NCBI GenBank assembly: GCA_041905785.1
Contig: JAYRKJ010000007.1
Span: 127,221-191,220, forward strand
Source of the DNA: Roseateles_B sp041905785
GTDB taxonomy: Bacteria > Pseudomonadota > Gammaproteobacteria > Burkholderiales > Burkholderiaceae_C
Direction: 5' to 3'
Length of the DNA stretch: 64,000 nucleotides
A program made the position numbers and the translations under genes. Within the stretch, counting starts at the first letter, position 1, and every line of letters starts with the position of its first letter. This document shows, piece after piece, positions 27,320-36,072 of this stretch. The notes under the pieces are model-generated. The model ran no database searches. It had not been told where the DNA came from and saw only the letters and a program-made list of their open reading frames with translations.

Positions 27320-27949
27320 TTGTTTTCGATCATACAAGCCGCTGGCTGGCCGATCTGGCCCTTGCTTTTGTGTTCCATCATCGCCATGGCCCTGATCATC
27401 GAGCGCCTGGCCAGCCTGCGTCCGCAGCGCATCGCGCCGCCCAAGCTGGTCGAGGAAGTGATTGCCGTCACGCAGCAGCAGATCCCGCCGGCTGACGTGG
27501 TGAACAAGCTGGCCGACAGCTCGCTGCTGGGCCAGGTGCTGGCCACCGGCCTGCGCGCCAACGTGCTGGAGCCCCGTATTCCCGAGGCCAAGCTGCGGCA
27601 CACCTTCGAGCTGGCCGGCCGTGGCGCCATCCACCAGTTGGAGCGCTACCTGAACACCTTGGGCACCATCGCCACCGCGGCGCCGCTGCTGGGCCTGCTG
27701 GGCACCGTCGTGGGCATGATCGAGATCTTCGGCAGCCAGGGCCCGAGTGGCAACAACCCGGCGCAGCTGGCGCACGGCATCTCCATCGCCCTCTACAACA
27801 CGGCTTTCGGCCTGATCATCGCCATCCCCTCGCTGATGTTCTACCGCTACTTCCGCGGACGCATCGAGGCCTATGTGCTGGAGATGGAAGAGTCCTGCGA
27901 CGCGCTCCTGAGCCACTTGATGCGCCTGTCCCAAGGCCTGCCGCGATGA
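27320..27949 (+). CDS. MotA/TolQ/ExbB proton channel protein
   Basis: A 209-residue inner-membrane protein of the ExbB/TolQ family: one helix near the N-terminus (WPIWPLLLCSIIAMALII), a cytoplasmic domain, then two helices around residues 108-175 with the signature TIATAAPLLGLLGTVVGMI. With ExbD it forms a proton-driven motor for TonB- or Tol-type energy transfer. The start is a TTG with GAGGGG upstream; no ATG or GTG in frame gives this N-terminus. It overlaps exbD by four bases and is followed by LPS genes, a conserved arrangement in Burkholderiales (exbBD-lpxK). No TonB or TolA gene is adjacent, so its partner is unclear. Confidence 0.92.
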   Translation: MFSIIQAAGWPIWPLLLCSIIAMALIIERLASLRPQRIAPPKLVEEVIAVTQQQIPPADVVNKLADSSLLGQVLATGLRANVLEPRIPEAKLRHTFELAGRGAIHQLERYLNTLGTIATAAPLLGLLGTVVGMIEIFGSQGPSGNNPAQLAHGISIALYNTAFGLIIAIPSLMFYRYFRGRIEAYVLEMEESCDALLSHLMRLSQGLPR

Positions 27950-28377
27950 AGTTCCGCCAGCGTCAGGGCGAAGAGCCCGAGATCAACCTGATCCCCTTCA
28001 TCGACGTGCTGCTGGTGATCCTGATCTTCCTGATGCTGTCCACCAGCTACTCGAAGTTCACCGAGCTGCAGATCACCCTGCCCACGGCCAGCGCCGATCA
28101 GCTGAAGGACCGTCCCAAGGAAATCATCGTCGCGGTGTCGGCCGATGGCCGCTACGCCGTCAACCGGCAGTTGGTCGAGGGCCGCTCGGTGGAGATGCTG
28201 GCCGCCGCGCTGGCCCAGGCCGCGCAAGGCAGCAACGGCGTGGACCCGGAGACCACCATCACCGTATCGGCGGACGCCGCTGCGGCTCATCAGTCGGTGA
28301 TGAACGTGATGGATGCCGCCCGGCGCGTGGGCCTGGCCCGCCTGACGTTCGCCGCTCAAGGCCCGGGCAGCCCCTGA
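27946..28377 (+). CDS. ExbD/TolR-family biopolymer transport protein
   Basis: A 143-residue protein with one N-terminal helix (IDVLLVILIFLMLSTSY), the functional Asp in NLIPFIDVLLV and a periplasmic domain. It partners with the ExbB-like protein encoded just upstream, to which it is translationally coupled. The gap to lpxK is five bases, so motor and lipid A genes are in one transcript. It is distinct from the two ExbD paralogues at 33.6-34.5 kb. Confidence 0.93.
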   Translation: MKFRQRQGEEPEINLIPFIDVLLVILIFLMLSTSYSKFTELQITLPTASADQLKDRPKEIIVAVSADGRYAVNRQLVEGRSVEMLAAALAQAAQGSNGVDPETTITVSADAAAAHQSVMNVMDAARRVGLARLTFAAQGPGSP

Positions 28378-28382
28378 CCGCC

Positions 28383-29414
28383 ATGGGCTGGCAGGACAGG
28401 CTGCAGCGCGCCTGGCAGGCCGACGACGCACTGGCGCAATGCCTGCGGCCCCTGGGTGCCCTGCATGCGGCGCTGCTGCGCCTGCGCGCCTGGGCCTACC
28501 GCCGGGGCCTGAAGAAAAGCGCGCCCCTGGCCCGGCCGGTCATCGTCGTGGGCAACTGGATTGTCGGCGGCGCGGGCAAGACGCCAGCCACCCTGGCCCT
28601 GCTGGACATCCTGAGCAGGCAAGGTGTTCGGGCCGGCGTGGTCTCACGGGGCTATGGCCGGCAGGACGATCGGTCGACCCTGCTCGTGCAGGCCGACAGC
28701 CCGGCTGCTGCGGTAGGCGACGAACCCCTGCTGATCTTTCTTCGCAGCCGCTGCCCCGTGGCCGTCGGCCGTGACCGGGTCGCTGCGGCGCAGGCCCTGC
28801 TGGCCGCGCATCCCGAACTGGACCTCATCGTCGCGGACGACGGTCTGCAGCACTGGCGACTGCCGCGCCAGCTGAGCATTGTGGTCATCGACGATCGCGG
28901 CCTGGCCAATTGCCGGCTGTTGCCTGCGGGGCCGCTGCGCCAGGCCGGGCCATTGCCGGCCCCGCCAGGCAGCCGGGACGACGCCTTGCTGCTCTACAGC
29001 GCCGGCAGGCCCAGCACCCCCTTGCCGGGCTTTGTGGGCACGCGCCGCTTGGCCGGTGCGGTGCGGCTTGCGCAGTGGTGGCAGGGCCGGCCAGCCAGCC
29101 TCCATGCGCTGCATGCCCTGCGCGGCCAACCGGTGCTGGCCGCCGCTGGGCTGGCGCGCCCGCAGGCCTTCTTCGACATGCTCATCGAGCAAGGTCTGGA
29201 CATCCGCCCGCTGCCCCTGCCTGACCACCATGCTTTCACGACGCTGCCCTGGCCTGCCGATGGCGCGACGGTGCTGCTCACCGAAAAAGACGCCGTAAAG
29301 CTGCCGCCGTCAAGGGCGGGTCAAACCGAGGTCTGGGTGGTGGCGCTAGACTTCAGGCCCGAGATTGCTTTCGAGCAGGCCCTGCGCGAGCGCGTGCAGG
29401 CCCTGCTCCCCTGA
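28383..29414 (+). CDS. lpxK: Tetraacyldisaccharide 4'-kinase
   Basis: Phosphorylates the 4' position of the tetraacyldisaccharide in lipid A synthesis at the inner membrane. The 343-residue product has an N-terminal amphipathic/hydrophobic region, the P-loop as GGAGKTP in VGNWIVGGAGKTPATL, the GVVSRGYGR motif, and the DDGLQHWRL motif with the catalytic Asp. The C-terminal TEKDAVKL motif is also family-specific. It follows exbD by five bases and precedes a Trm112-like gene by two. Confidence 0.96.
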   Translation: MGWQDRLQRAWQADDALAQCLRPLGALHAALLRLRAWAYRRGLKKSAPLARPVIVVGNWIVGGAGKTPATLALLDILSRQGVRAGVVSRGYGRQDDRSTLLVQADSPAAAVGDEPLLIFLRSRCPVAVGRDRVAAAQALLAAHPELDLIVADDGLQHWRLPRQLSIVVIDDRGLANCRLLPAGPLRQAGPLPAPPGSRDDALLLYSAGRPSTPLPGFVGTRRLAGAVRLAQWWQGRPASLHALHALRGQPVLAAAGLARPQAFFDMLIEQGLDIRPLPLPDHHAFTTLPWPADGATVLLTEKDAVKLPPSRAGQTEVWVVALDFRPEIAFEQALRERVQALLP

Positions 29415-29416
29415 AC

Positions 29417-29638
29417 ATGGACACGCGACTGCTGGAAATGCTGGTCTGCCCGATCTGCAAGGGCCCCCTGGAACATCTGCGCGAGGACGGCCGGCGTGAG
29501 CTGGTCTGCCATGCGGACCGCCTGGCCTTTCCCATCCGCGACGGCATCCCCGTGATGCTGGAGAACGAGGCGCGCGCATTGGATGCCCCTGCGCCGGCCC
29601 CGGCGTCGGCCACCGTGCCGCCCGCCGATCCGGCATGA
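29417..29638 (+). CDS. Trm112-family (YcaR-like) small zinc protein
   Basis: A 73-residue protein with the N-terminal Trm112/UPF0434 motif LLEMLVCPICKGPLEHL and a second Cys in ELVCHADRLAFPIRDGIPVM. The conserved location between lpxK and kdsB matches the E. coli ycaR gene. Function in bacteria is not well defined. Its C-terminus is an Ala/Pro tail. The stop overlaps the kdsB start by four bases. Confidence 0.9.
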   Translation: MDTRLLEMLVCPICKGPLEHLREDGRRELVCHADRLAFPIRDGIPVMLENEARALDAPAPAPASATVPPADPA

Positions 29639-30399
29639 GCTTCCACATCATCATCCCGGCGCGCCTGGCCTCCACGCGCCTGCCCGACAAGCCGCTGGCC
29701 GACATCGCCGGCCTGCCCATGATCGTGCGGGTGGCCCAGCGGGCAGCGCTGGCGGGCGCCGAGCAAGTGGTGGTGGCCACCGACGCGCCCGCCGTGCAGG
29801 CTGCCTGCGAGGCGCACGGCGTGCGCGCCTTGCTCACCCGTGCCGACCACCCCAGCGGCAGCGACCGCCTGGCCGAGGCGGCGGAACTGCTGGGCCTGGC
29901 CGACGAAGCGGTAGTGCTCAATGTGCAGGGGGACGAACCCCTGATCGCCCCCGGCATGATCCGCGCCTGCGCCGAGTTGCTGCTGAGCCGCCCGCGATGC
30001 GCGATGAGCACGGTCGCCCACGGCATCGACAGCGCCGAGGAGTTTGGCAACCCCAATGTGGTGAAGCTGGTCTGTGACGCGGCCGGCCATGCGCTGTATT
30101 TCTCCCGCGCGCCCATTCCCTGGTGGCGTGACGCCCCTGGCGGCGGTGCCCAGCCTCACGCCGGCACGGTCTTGCGCCATGTGGGCCTGTACGGCTATCG
30201 GGCCGGCTTCCTGCGCCGCTTTCCCCAACTGGCACCCAGTCCGCTGGAGCAGATCGAGGCGCTGGAGCAGTTGAGAGTGCTCTGGCACGGCGAGCGCATT
30301 GCCGTGCATGTCAGCGAGGCAAGACCTGGCCCCGGCGTGGACACCCCTGAAGACCTGGCGCGCGTACGCCGCCTGTTCGCCGAGGCTGATGCGAGCTGA
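29635..30399 (+). CDS. kdsB: 3-deoxy-manno-octulosonate cytidylyltransferase
   Basis: Activates Kdo with CTP to CMP-Kdo for the LPS inner core. The 254-residue product has the nucleotide-binding N-terminus IIPARLASTRLPDKPLADIA, then VVVATDAPAVQAAC and the VLNVQGDEPLI motif with the metal-binding Asp, and FSRAPIPWWRDAPGG. Length is typical (248 in E. coli). It overlaps the Trm112-like gene by four bases and is the last gene of the exbB-lpxK unit. Confidence 0.97.
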   Translation: MSFHIIIPARLASTRLPDKPLADIAGLPMIVRVAQRAALAGAEQVVVATDAPAVQAACEAHGVRALLTRADHPSGSDRLAEAAELLGLADEAVVLNVQGDEPLIAPGMIRACAELLLSRPRCAMSTVAHGIDSAEEFGNPNVVKLVCDAAGHALYFSRAPIPWWRDAPGGGAQPHAGTVLRHVGLYGYRAGFLRRFPQLAPSPLEQIEALEQLRVLWHGERIAVHVSEARPGPGVDTPEDLARVRRLFAEADAS

Positions 30400-30611
30400 A
30401 TAGTGCAAACTGAGGGGTGCGAACGCAGTGGTGCGGCGTCAAGATCGCAAGCCTGCGCTTCGCCGGCGCTCAGACGTTCCGGAAACCTCGGGTTACACCG
30501 CATCAAGGTCAGGGAGCGCGTCAGCCAGGCGAAGGCCGCCGCGTGCTATTCTCCCCGGCAGTTTGTCGGAGCACCGGGCAGGTGCATCCCTTTGAGTATT
30601 GAGGACCCCCA

Positions 30612-31265
30612 ATGCGACTGATTCTCCTCGGCGCCCCCGGCGCTGGCAAAGGCACCCAAGCCGCTTTCATCTGCCAAAAATTCGGCATTCCGCAGATCTC
30701 CACCGGGGACATGCTGCGTGCCGCGATCAAGGCCGGCACGGAGCTGGGCCTGGCCGCGAAGAAGGTGATGGACGCCGGCGGCCTGGTCAGCGATGACATC
30801 ATCATCGGCCTGGTCAAGGAACGCATCGCCCAGCCGGACTGCGCCAAGGGCTTCCTCTTCGACGGCTTCCCCCGCACCCTTCCACAGGCCGACGCCATGA
30901 AGGCCGCCGGCGTGAAGCTGGACTACGTGCTGGAGATCGATGTCCCCTTCGAGGCCATCATCGAGCGCATGAGCGGCCGCCGCGTGCACGTGGCCTCGGG
31001 CCGCACCTACCACGTCAAGTTCAACCCGCCCAAGGTCGACGGCAAGGATGACGCCACCGGCGAAGAGCTGATCCAGCGCGACGACGACAAGGAAGAGACC
31101 GTCAAGAAGCGCCTGGAGGTCTACCAGGCCCAGACTCGCCCCCTGGTGGACTACTACTCCAGCTGGGCCGCCCAGGGCGATGCCCAGGCGCCCAAGTACC
31201 GCCGCATCGAAGGCCTGGGCTCGGTGGACGAGATCACCACCCGTGCCCTGGCAGCGCTGAGCTGA
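30612..31265 (+). CDS. adk: Adenylate kinase
   Basis: Interconverts ATP + AMP and 2 ADP. The 217-residue product starts MRLILLGAPGAGKGTQ (P-loop), and shows the AMP site STGDMLRAAI, the DGFPRTLPQAD motif and a long LID (residues ~120-160) without the four zinc cysteines of Gram-positive enzymes. A GAGGA site lies before the ATG. Separated from kdsB by 212 bp, so it has its own promoter, and followed by a strong terminator. Confidence 0.98.
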   Translation: MRLILLGAPGAGKGTQAAFICQKFGIPQISTGDMLRAAIKAGTELGLAAKKVMDAGGLVSDDIIIGLVKERIAQPDCAKGFLFDGFPRTLPQADAMKAAGVKLDYVLEIDVPFEAIIERMSGRRVHVASGRTYHVKFNPPKVDGKDDATGEELIQRDDDKEETVKKRLEVYQAQTRPLVDYYSSWAAQGDAQAPKYRRIEGLGSVDEITTRALAALS

Positions 31266-31287
31266 CCGGCGTCACAAAAATCCCGTC

Positions 31288-31313
31288 AAGCCGCTGTTCA
31301 GCGGCTTTTCTTT
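31288..31313 (+). terminator. Intrinsic terminator of adk
   Basis: Stem AGCCGCT (31289-31295) and AGCGGCT (31300-31306) with a GTTC loop, followed by TTTTCTTTT. It lies 23 bp after the adk stop. Confidence 0.9.
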
Positions 31314-31324
31314 TGCGGGAGAAT

Positions 31325-31344
31325 TGACGTTTACGTTAACGTCA
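31325..31344. promoter_or_regulatory. Palindromic operator upstream of the SDR gene
   Basis: A near-perfect dyad, GACGTTTACGTTAACGTC (31326-31343), extended by T and A at the ends; 8 of 9 core pairs match. It lies 22 bp before the SDR start. Dyads of this ACGT-rich type are known for MerR-family LiuR/fatty-acid and branched-chain degradation regulators, but the assignment here is inference. Confidence 0.6.
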
Positions 31345-31365
31345 GTTGTTCAGGAGACAACAAGC

Positions 31366-32124
<759 letters not shown>

Positions 32125-32216
32125 ATCTGGCAGACGACCGGCGGAGCCCGAAGGAAGGGCGCTGCCGCCCACGCCAGCGGTACTTGGCAGGCACAGCCTG
32201 CCGGCCTCGCTAACGC

Positions 32217-32246
32217 AAAAAAGCGGCCCATGAGGGGCCGCTTTTT
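32217..32246. terminator. Bidirectional terminator between convergent genes
   Basis: AAAAAA then GCGGCCC (32223-32229), loop ATGAG, GGGCCGC (32235-32241), then TTTTT. With A-run before and T-run after, it can end both the SDR transcript and the minus-strand TPR/exb unit. Confidence 0.9.
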
Positions 32247-32266
32247 CATTTGGGCAAGGCCCTGGA

Positions 32267-33520
32267 TCAGCGCCTGGCGCTGCGTGCGTACACGCTCCAC
32301 AGTCGAGCCATGTCCTGCACGCCGTCCGTGCCCTTGACCGAGCGCCAGGCCGCCTGCGCCTTGCTCACGTCACCGCCCTGGAAATAGGCCAGGCCTTGGT
32401 ACAGCTTGGCGTCTTCGGGGCGCTTCAGGCCGCCCTTGGCAATGCCCTGCTCGATCAGCTTGGCACCCTTGGCGGCTTCGCCGCGGAAGGCGTAGGCCAG
32501 CCCCAGGTTCACCAGCGCGTTGCCATCCTTGGCATCCTGTGCGTCCTTCTCCGCGGTCGGCGCGGCAGCCTTGGCCTCGGCCACCTTCTTGACGATCAGG
32601 TCCTGCAGGCGCTTGTGGCGAGCACCGTCATTGCCCTGTCCCAGCACGCCAGCCGCAAAGCCCTTGTCGACGATCTGCTTGCCTTCATCCGGGAAGCCTG
32701 CCTGCACGGCCAACTGGGCGGACTCCATGTAATCGTTGGCGTCCTTGAAGTTGCCGGTGGCCAGCTTCAGGCGGTAGATGTCCAGCGAGAAACGGTCCGA
32801 GAAGCTGGGCTTCTGCTGCACGCGGCTCAGGACATCGGCCCACAGCTCCTTGCGGGGGTAGTAGGCCAGCAGCTTTTCCAGGGCCGAGGCCTCGGTCGCG
32901 CTGTCCTTAGCCTTCATCGCGGCATTCAGCAGCAGGTTCAGCTTGTTCTGCGAAGGCGTACGACCCGCCTTCTCGTCAGCCGCCACTTCCTCGCTGGTCT
33001 CCTTGATGATGGAAGCCATGTCGCCGGACAGGTACTGGGCCTGCGAGAGCACTTCCTTCATGGTGGCGCTGTTGCCACCTTCCTTGAAGTAGCGCTGAGC
33101 CCAGGTCAGGGCCTTGGCGTGGTCACGGTTGCGCAGGTAGGTGCCGGCGATCGATTCGATCATGCGCAGCTGGTCCTGGGCGCCGAGCTTGCCGCTGGCC
33201 TTCAGGGCTTCGAAGCCCTTGACCATGGAATCGGTGTCCGAAGCGCCGGACGCGGCAGCCACGCGCATGTACTCCAGCTGGTAGTTCTCGCTGGCAGTAC
33301 GACCGGACACGCCTTCTGCGTCCTTCACCTTGGCCAGCGCTTCCTTGTACTTGCCGGCCTTGATCAGCGCGCCCGCATCCTTCAGGTGCTTGCCGATCTC
33401 AGGGCGAACACCCTCGGACTGCGCACTCGCCTGCGAGAAACCGATCTCTCCCTGGGGGCCGGCACCCAGAACCAGTGCCATGGCGCCGACGGCGGCCGTG
33501 GCCAGTGCCTTGATTTTCAT
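32267..33520 (-). CDS. TPR-containing exported protein linked to the TonB motor
   Basis: A 417-residue protein with a signal peptide (MKIKALATAAVGAMALVLGA) followed by TPR/Sel1-like helical repeats over most of its length, e.g. LIKAGKYKEALAKVKDAEG near residue 55 and ALVNLGLAYAFRGEAAKGAKL near residue 335. No catalytic motif is seen. It is the last gene of the tonB-exbB-exbD-exbD run, which suggests a periplasmic partner of the TonB machine or of the receptor across the divergent promoter. A good ribosome-binding site (AGGAG) lies before the ATG. Role inferred from context only. Confidence 0.8.
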   Translation of the reverse strand: MKIKALATAAVGAMALVLGAGPQGEIGFSQASAQSEGVRPEIGKHLKDAGALIKAGKYKEALAKVKDAEGVSGRTASENYQLEYMRVAAASGASDTDSMVKGFEALKASGKLGAQDQLRMIESIAGTYLRNRDHAKALTWAQRYFKEGGNSATMKEVLSQAQYLSGDMASIIKETSEEVAADEKAGRTPSQNKLNLLLNAAMKAKDSATEASALEKLLAYYPRKELWADVLSRVQQKPSFSDRFSLDIYRLKLATGNFKDANDYMESAQLAVQAGFPDEGKQIVDKGFAAGVLGQGNDGARHKRLQDLIVKKVAEAKAAAPTAEKDAQDAKDGNALVNLGLAYAFRGEAAKGAKLIEQGIAKGGLKRPEDAKLYQGLAYFQGGDVSKAQAAWRSVKGTDGVQDMARLWSVYARSARR

Positions 33521-33590
33521 TGTTTCATCTCCTGACGTGAAAAGACGCGCGGCCCTTGCGGACAGCGCGTCCATGAAGTCTACGCAAGTT

Positions 33591-34025
33591 TTACTTGACG
33601 AACTGCTCGTTGCCGACGATGCCCATCTTGGTCACACCGAGGCGTTGAGCGGCTGCCAGCACCATGGCTACGCGGCCATAGTCCACCAGCTTGTTCGGCT
33701 TGATATGAACTTCGGGCTGGTCGGGACCCGGCTTGGCGGCTTCGATCAGTCGGGCCTCCAGCTGGTTCTTGTCGACCTGCTCGTTGTTCCACAGGACCGT
33801 GCCGTCGAAGTCGATGAAGATCTCGACCACCACCGGCTCCTTCACCTCCGCCGGAGGCGGCGCGCCATTCGGCATGTTCATGTTCACCGAGTGCAACTGG
33901 ATGGGGATGGTGATGATCAGCATCACCAGCAGCACCAACATCACGTCAATCAGAGGCGTGGTGTTGACATCCATCATCACATCGGCTTCGTCCCCGCTGG
34001 ACGAACTACCAACATTCATTCCCAT
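33591..34025 (-). CDS. exbD: ExbD-family protein (second copy)
   Basis: A 144-residue biopolymer-transport protein: N-terminal MGMNVGSSSSGDE, the single helix with the functional Asp (VNTTPLIDVMLVLLVMLIIT), and a periplasmic domain ending VGNEQFVK. It is a tandem paralogue of the ExbD encoded at 34040-34468, sharing the MGMNVGSSS start, but has diverged in the periplasmic part. AGGAG lies six bases before the ATG at 34025. Two ExbD copies next to one ExbB are common in betaproteobacteria and xanthomonads. Confidence 0.93.
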   Translation of the reverse strand: MGMNVGSSSSGDEADVMMDVNTTPLIDVMLVLLVMLIITIPIQLHSVNMNMPNGAPPPAEVKEPVVVEIFIDFDGTVLWNNEQVDKNQLEARLIEAAKPGPDQPEVHIKPNKLVDYGRVAMVLAAAQRLGVTKMGIVGNEQFVK

Positions 34026-34039
34026 GCTGTGCTCCTGCC

Positions 34040-34468
34040 TCAACCACCGCGCGCAGGCGGCTCGGTGATGAAGCTGATCTTCAGGATGCCGGCACGCTGG
34101 CAGGTGTAGATCACCTTGCCGACGGACTCGTAGCGCGCATGCTCGTCGCCACGAATGTGCACCTCAGGCTGAGGATTCAGCACGGCCACTTTCTTGAGGC
34201 GTTCGAAGAGCGCGTCCGTGTCGGGCACATTGGCGGTCGCCCAGTAGATGTCGCCATCCTTGGTGATCGCGATTTCGATGTTCTCCGGCTTGGTGACGCG
34301 AACCAGGTTCGTTTCCTTGGGCAAGGAAAGCGTGACCGACTGCGTCACCACCGGAACGGTGATCAGAAAGATGATCAGGAGCACCAACATCACGTCCACG
34401 AGGGGCGTGGTGTTGATGGTCGAGACCACTTCATCATCGCCGGAAGAGGATCCGACGTTCATTCCCAT
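34040..34468 (-). CDS. exbD: ExbD-family protein (first copy)
   Basis: A 142-residue ExbD with the N-terminus MGMNVGSSSGDDEV, the membrane helix with the functional Asp (TTPLVDVMLVLLIIFLITVP) and a periplasmic domain including DIYWATANVPD and HARYESVGKVIYTCQRAG. Forms the motor with ExbB encoded 24 bp upstream. Start is the MGMN Met, shared with its neighbour. Confidence 0.94.
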   Translation of the reverse strand: MGMNVGSSSGDDEVVSTINTTPLVDVMLVLLIIFLITVPVVTQSVTLSLPKETNLVRVTKPENIEIAITKDGDIYWATANVPDTDALFERLKKVAVLNPQPEVHIRGDEHARYESVGKVIYTCQRAGILKISFITEPPARGG

Positions 34469-34492
34469 GATGGAACTCCGGGATGAATTGGA

Positions 34493-35323
34493 TTAGCGCT
34501 TGACTTGACGGCTGCCCATCAGGACGCCATGCAGGTCGGCGGCGAAGGCGCGCACTTGAGCCATCACAGCCTTGTTGCGGTTCACCAGCCAGTTGTAGCC
34601 CAGCACGGCGGGCACAGCGACGGCCAGACCGATGGCGGTCATGATCAGGGCAGCGCCCACGGGGCCGGCGACCTTGTCGATCGAAGCTTGGCCAGCCACG
34701 CCGATCTGGGTCAGGGCTTGCAGAATGCCCCACACGGTACCGAACAGGCCGATGAAGGGAGAGGTCGAGCCCACGGTTGCCAGGAAGCCCAGGCCGCCTT
34801 GCAGACGGGTGTTGACTTCGCCGACAGCGCGGTCGACGTTCATGGTCACCCAGGTGTTGTGGTCGATGTTCTCGGTCAGGGCACCTTCGTGGTGGTCAGA
34901 AGCTTCCACGGCGCTCTGGGCGATGTAGCGCATGGCGCCGGTCTCGCTCAGGGTTTTAATGCCGTCTTGCAGGCTGGCCTTCTTGAAGAAGGTGGCGCGA
35001 GCTTCCTTGGCTTCCTTGGCCAGCTTGGTGGTGTCCCACAGCTTGGTGAACAGGATGTACCAGGAACCCATGGACATCACGGCCAGGATGGCCAGCACCA
35101 TCTGGTCGACCACATTGCCGTGCGCAACGATGTTGCCCAGGCTGTACGGATTCTCGGTGGACTTTTCAGTCACGGGCGCAGCAGGAGCGGGTGCGGCGGC
35201 TTCAGCAGGAGCTGCGGTTTGCTCGGCAGGCTTCTGGTCCTGGGCGCGGGCAACCATCGGCGACACGGCCAGGGTCGCAGCAACTGCGATTGCCGCAATC
35301 AAGGCGGAGATACGAGAGATCAT
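34493..35323 (-). CDS. exbB: ExbB-family TonB energiser with signal-peptide-like N-terminus
   Basis: A 276-residue ExbB. The N-terminus (MISRISALIAAIAVAATLAV) looks like a signal peptide and is followed by a Glu/Ala/Pro-rich stretch to residue ~55, a feature of the long ExbB subtype. Three membrane helices follow: around residue 75-95 (VLAILAVMSMGSWYILFT), and two in the C-terminal half, with the signature ATVGSTSPFIGLFGTVWGIL. Pentameric proton channel driving TonB. The ATG at 35323 is preferred; the upstream in-frame extension lacks support. Confidence 0.94.
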   Translation of the reverse strand: MISRISALIAAIAVAATLAVSPMVARAQDQKPAEQTAAPAEAAAPAPAAPVTEKSTENPYSLGNIVAHGNVVDQMVLAILAVMSMGSWYILFTKLWDTTKLAKEAKEARATFFKKASLQDGIKTLSETGAMRYIAQSAVEASDHHEGALTENIDHNTWVTMNVDRAVGEVNTRLQGGLGFLATVGSTSPFIGLFGTVWGILQALTQIGVAGQASIDKVAGPVGAALIMTAIGLAVAVPAVLGYNWLVNRNKAVMAQVRAFAADLHGVLMGSRQVKR

Positions 35324-35424
35324 GGAGTCAACTCCTACGCAAAGAAAACTGAAATTCAGTTGAGAAACCGGGGCCGGGTGCCAGCCCCTCTTGTATCGAC
35401 AGCCGGGCGAGGCGCCCGGGCTCA

Positions 35425-36072
35425 TCATTCGATGTTGAACACGAAGTCCTGTTCGAACACGTGGTCGCCGGGGCACTCATAGGTGTCCGCCAAGGCCTGC
35501 TGAATCGCAGTGATCATGGCTCGCTGGGCCTTGCGATCCGACGCGCCGCGAATCACAGCGATCGTCGTTTCCGACGGAACAACCCGACCGGCCTTCACGA
35601 CCGCAGTCACCTTGAACTCGGCACGGCCCGACCAGTTCATAGACGGCACCTCAGGCTTACCGTACTTGGTGCAGACCATGCCGACCGTCTTGGGGCCGGT
35701 GTGAGCAACCGGAGCCGGAGCCGGCGCAGGCGTCGGCGCGGGCGTCGGGCGCACGTCGGTCTTCGGTGGTGGCGTCGTCGACTGCGTCGAGATGGTCGGC
35801 GTTGGCGCGGGCGCCGTCACCTGCACTTCAGGCGGAGGAATGAACGGGGGCGGCGGAGCCTTCATATCAGGAGGCGGCGGCACCACCTTCTCGACCGGAG
35901 GCGGCGGCTTCTTCACCTCTTCAATGACCTTGGTCTCGATCGGCGCGATGGCCTGGACCACCTTCTTCGCCAACCCGCTCGCCAGGGCATAAGCCATCAG
36001 CACGTGGATCAACACCACGACGCCAAAGCCCGTCAGCCGAGACGAACTGTTGTTCTCCTGCGCAAAGTTCAT
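35425..36072 (-). CDS. tonB: TonB energy-transducing protein
   Basis: A 215-residue TonB: N-terminal membrane anchor (LTGFGVVVLIHVLMAYALAS), a Pro/Glu/Lys-rich linker (about residues 50-125, runs such as KKPPPPVEKVVPPPP), and a C-terminal domain from ~130 including GRAEFKVTAVVKAGRVV. It links the proton motive force to outer-membrane receptors. GAAGGAG precedes the ATG at 36072. It heads a minus-strand run tonB-exbB-exbD-exbD-TPR and is divergent from the large receptor at 36820, the natural client. Confidence 0.93.
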   Translation of the reverse strand: MNFAQENNSSSRLTGFGVVVLIHVLMAYALASGLAKKVVQAIAPIETKVIEEVKKPPPPVEKVVPPPPDMKAPPPPFIPPPEVQVTAPAPTPTISTQSTTPPPKTDVRPTPAPTPAPAPAPVAHTGPKTVGMVCTKYGKPEVPSMNWSGRAEFKVTAVVKAGRVVPSETTIAVIRGASDRKAQRAMITAIQQALADTYECPGDHVFEQDFVFNIE

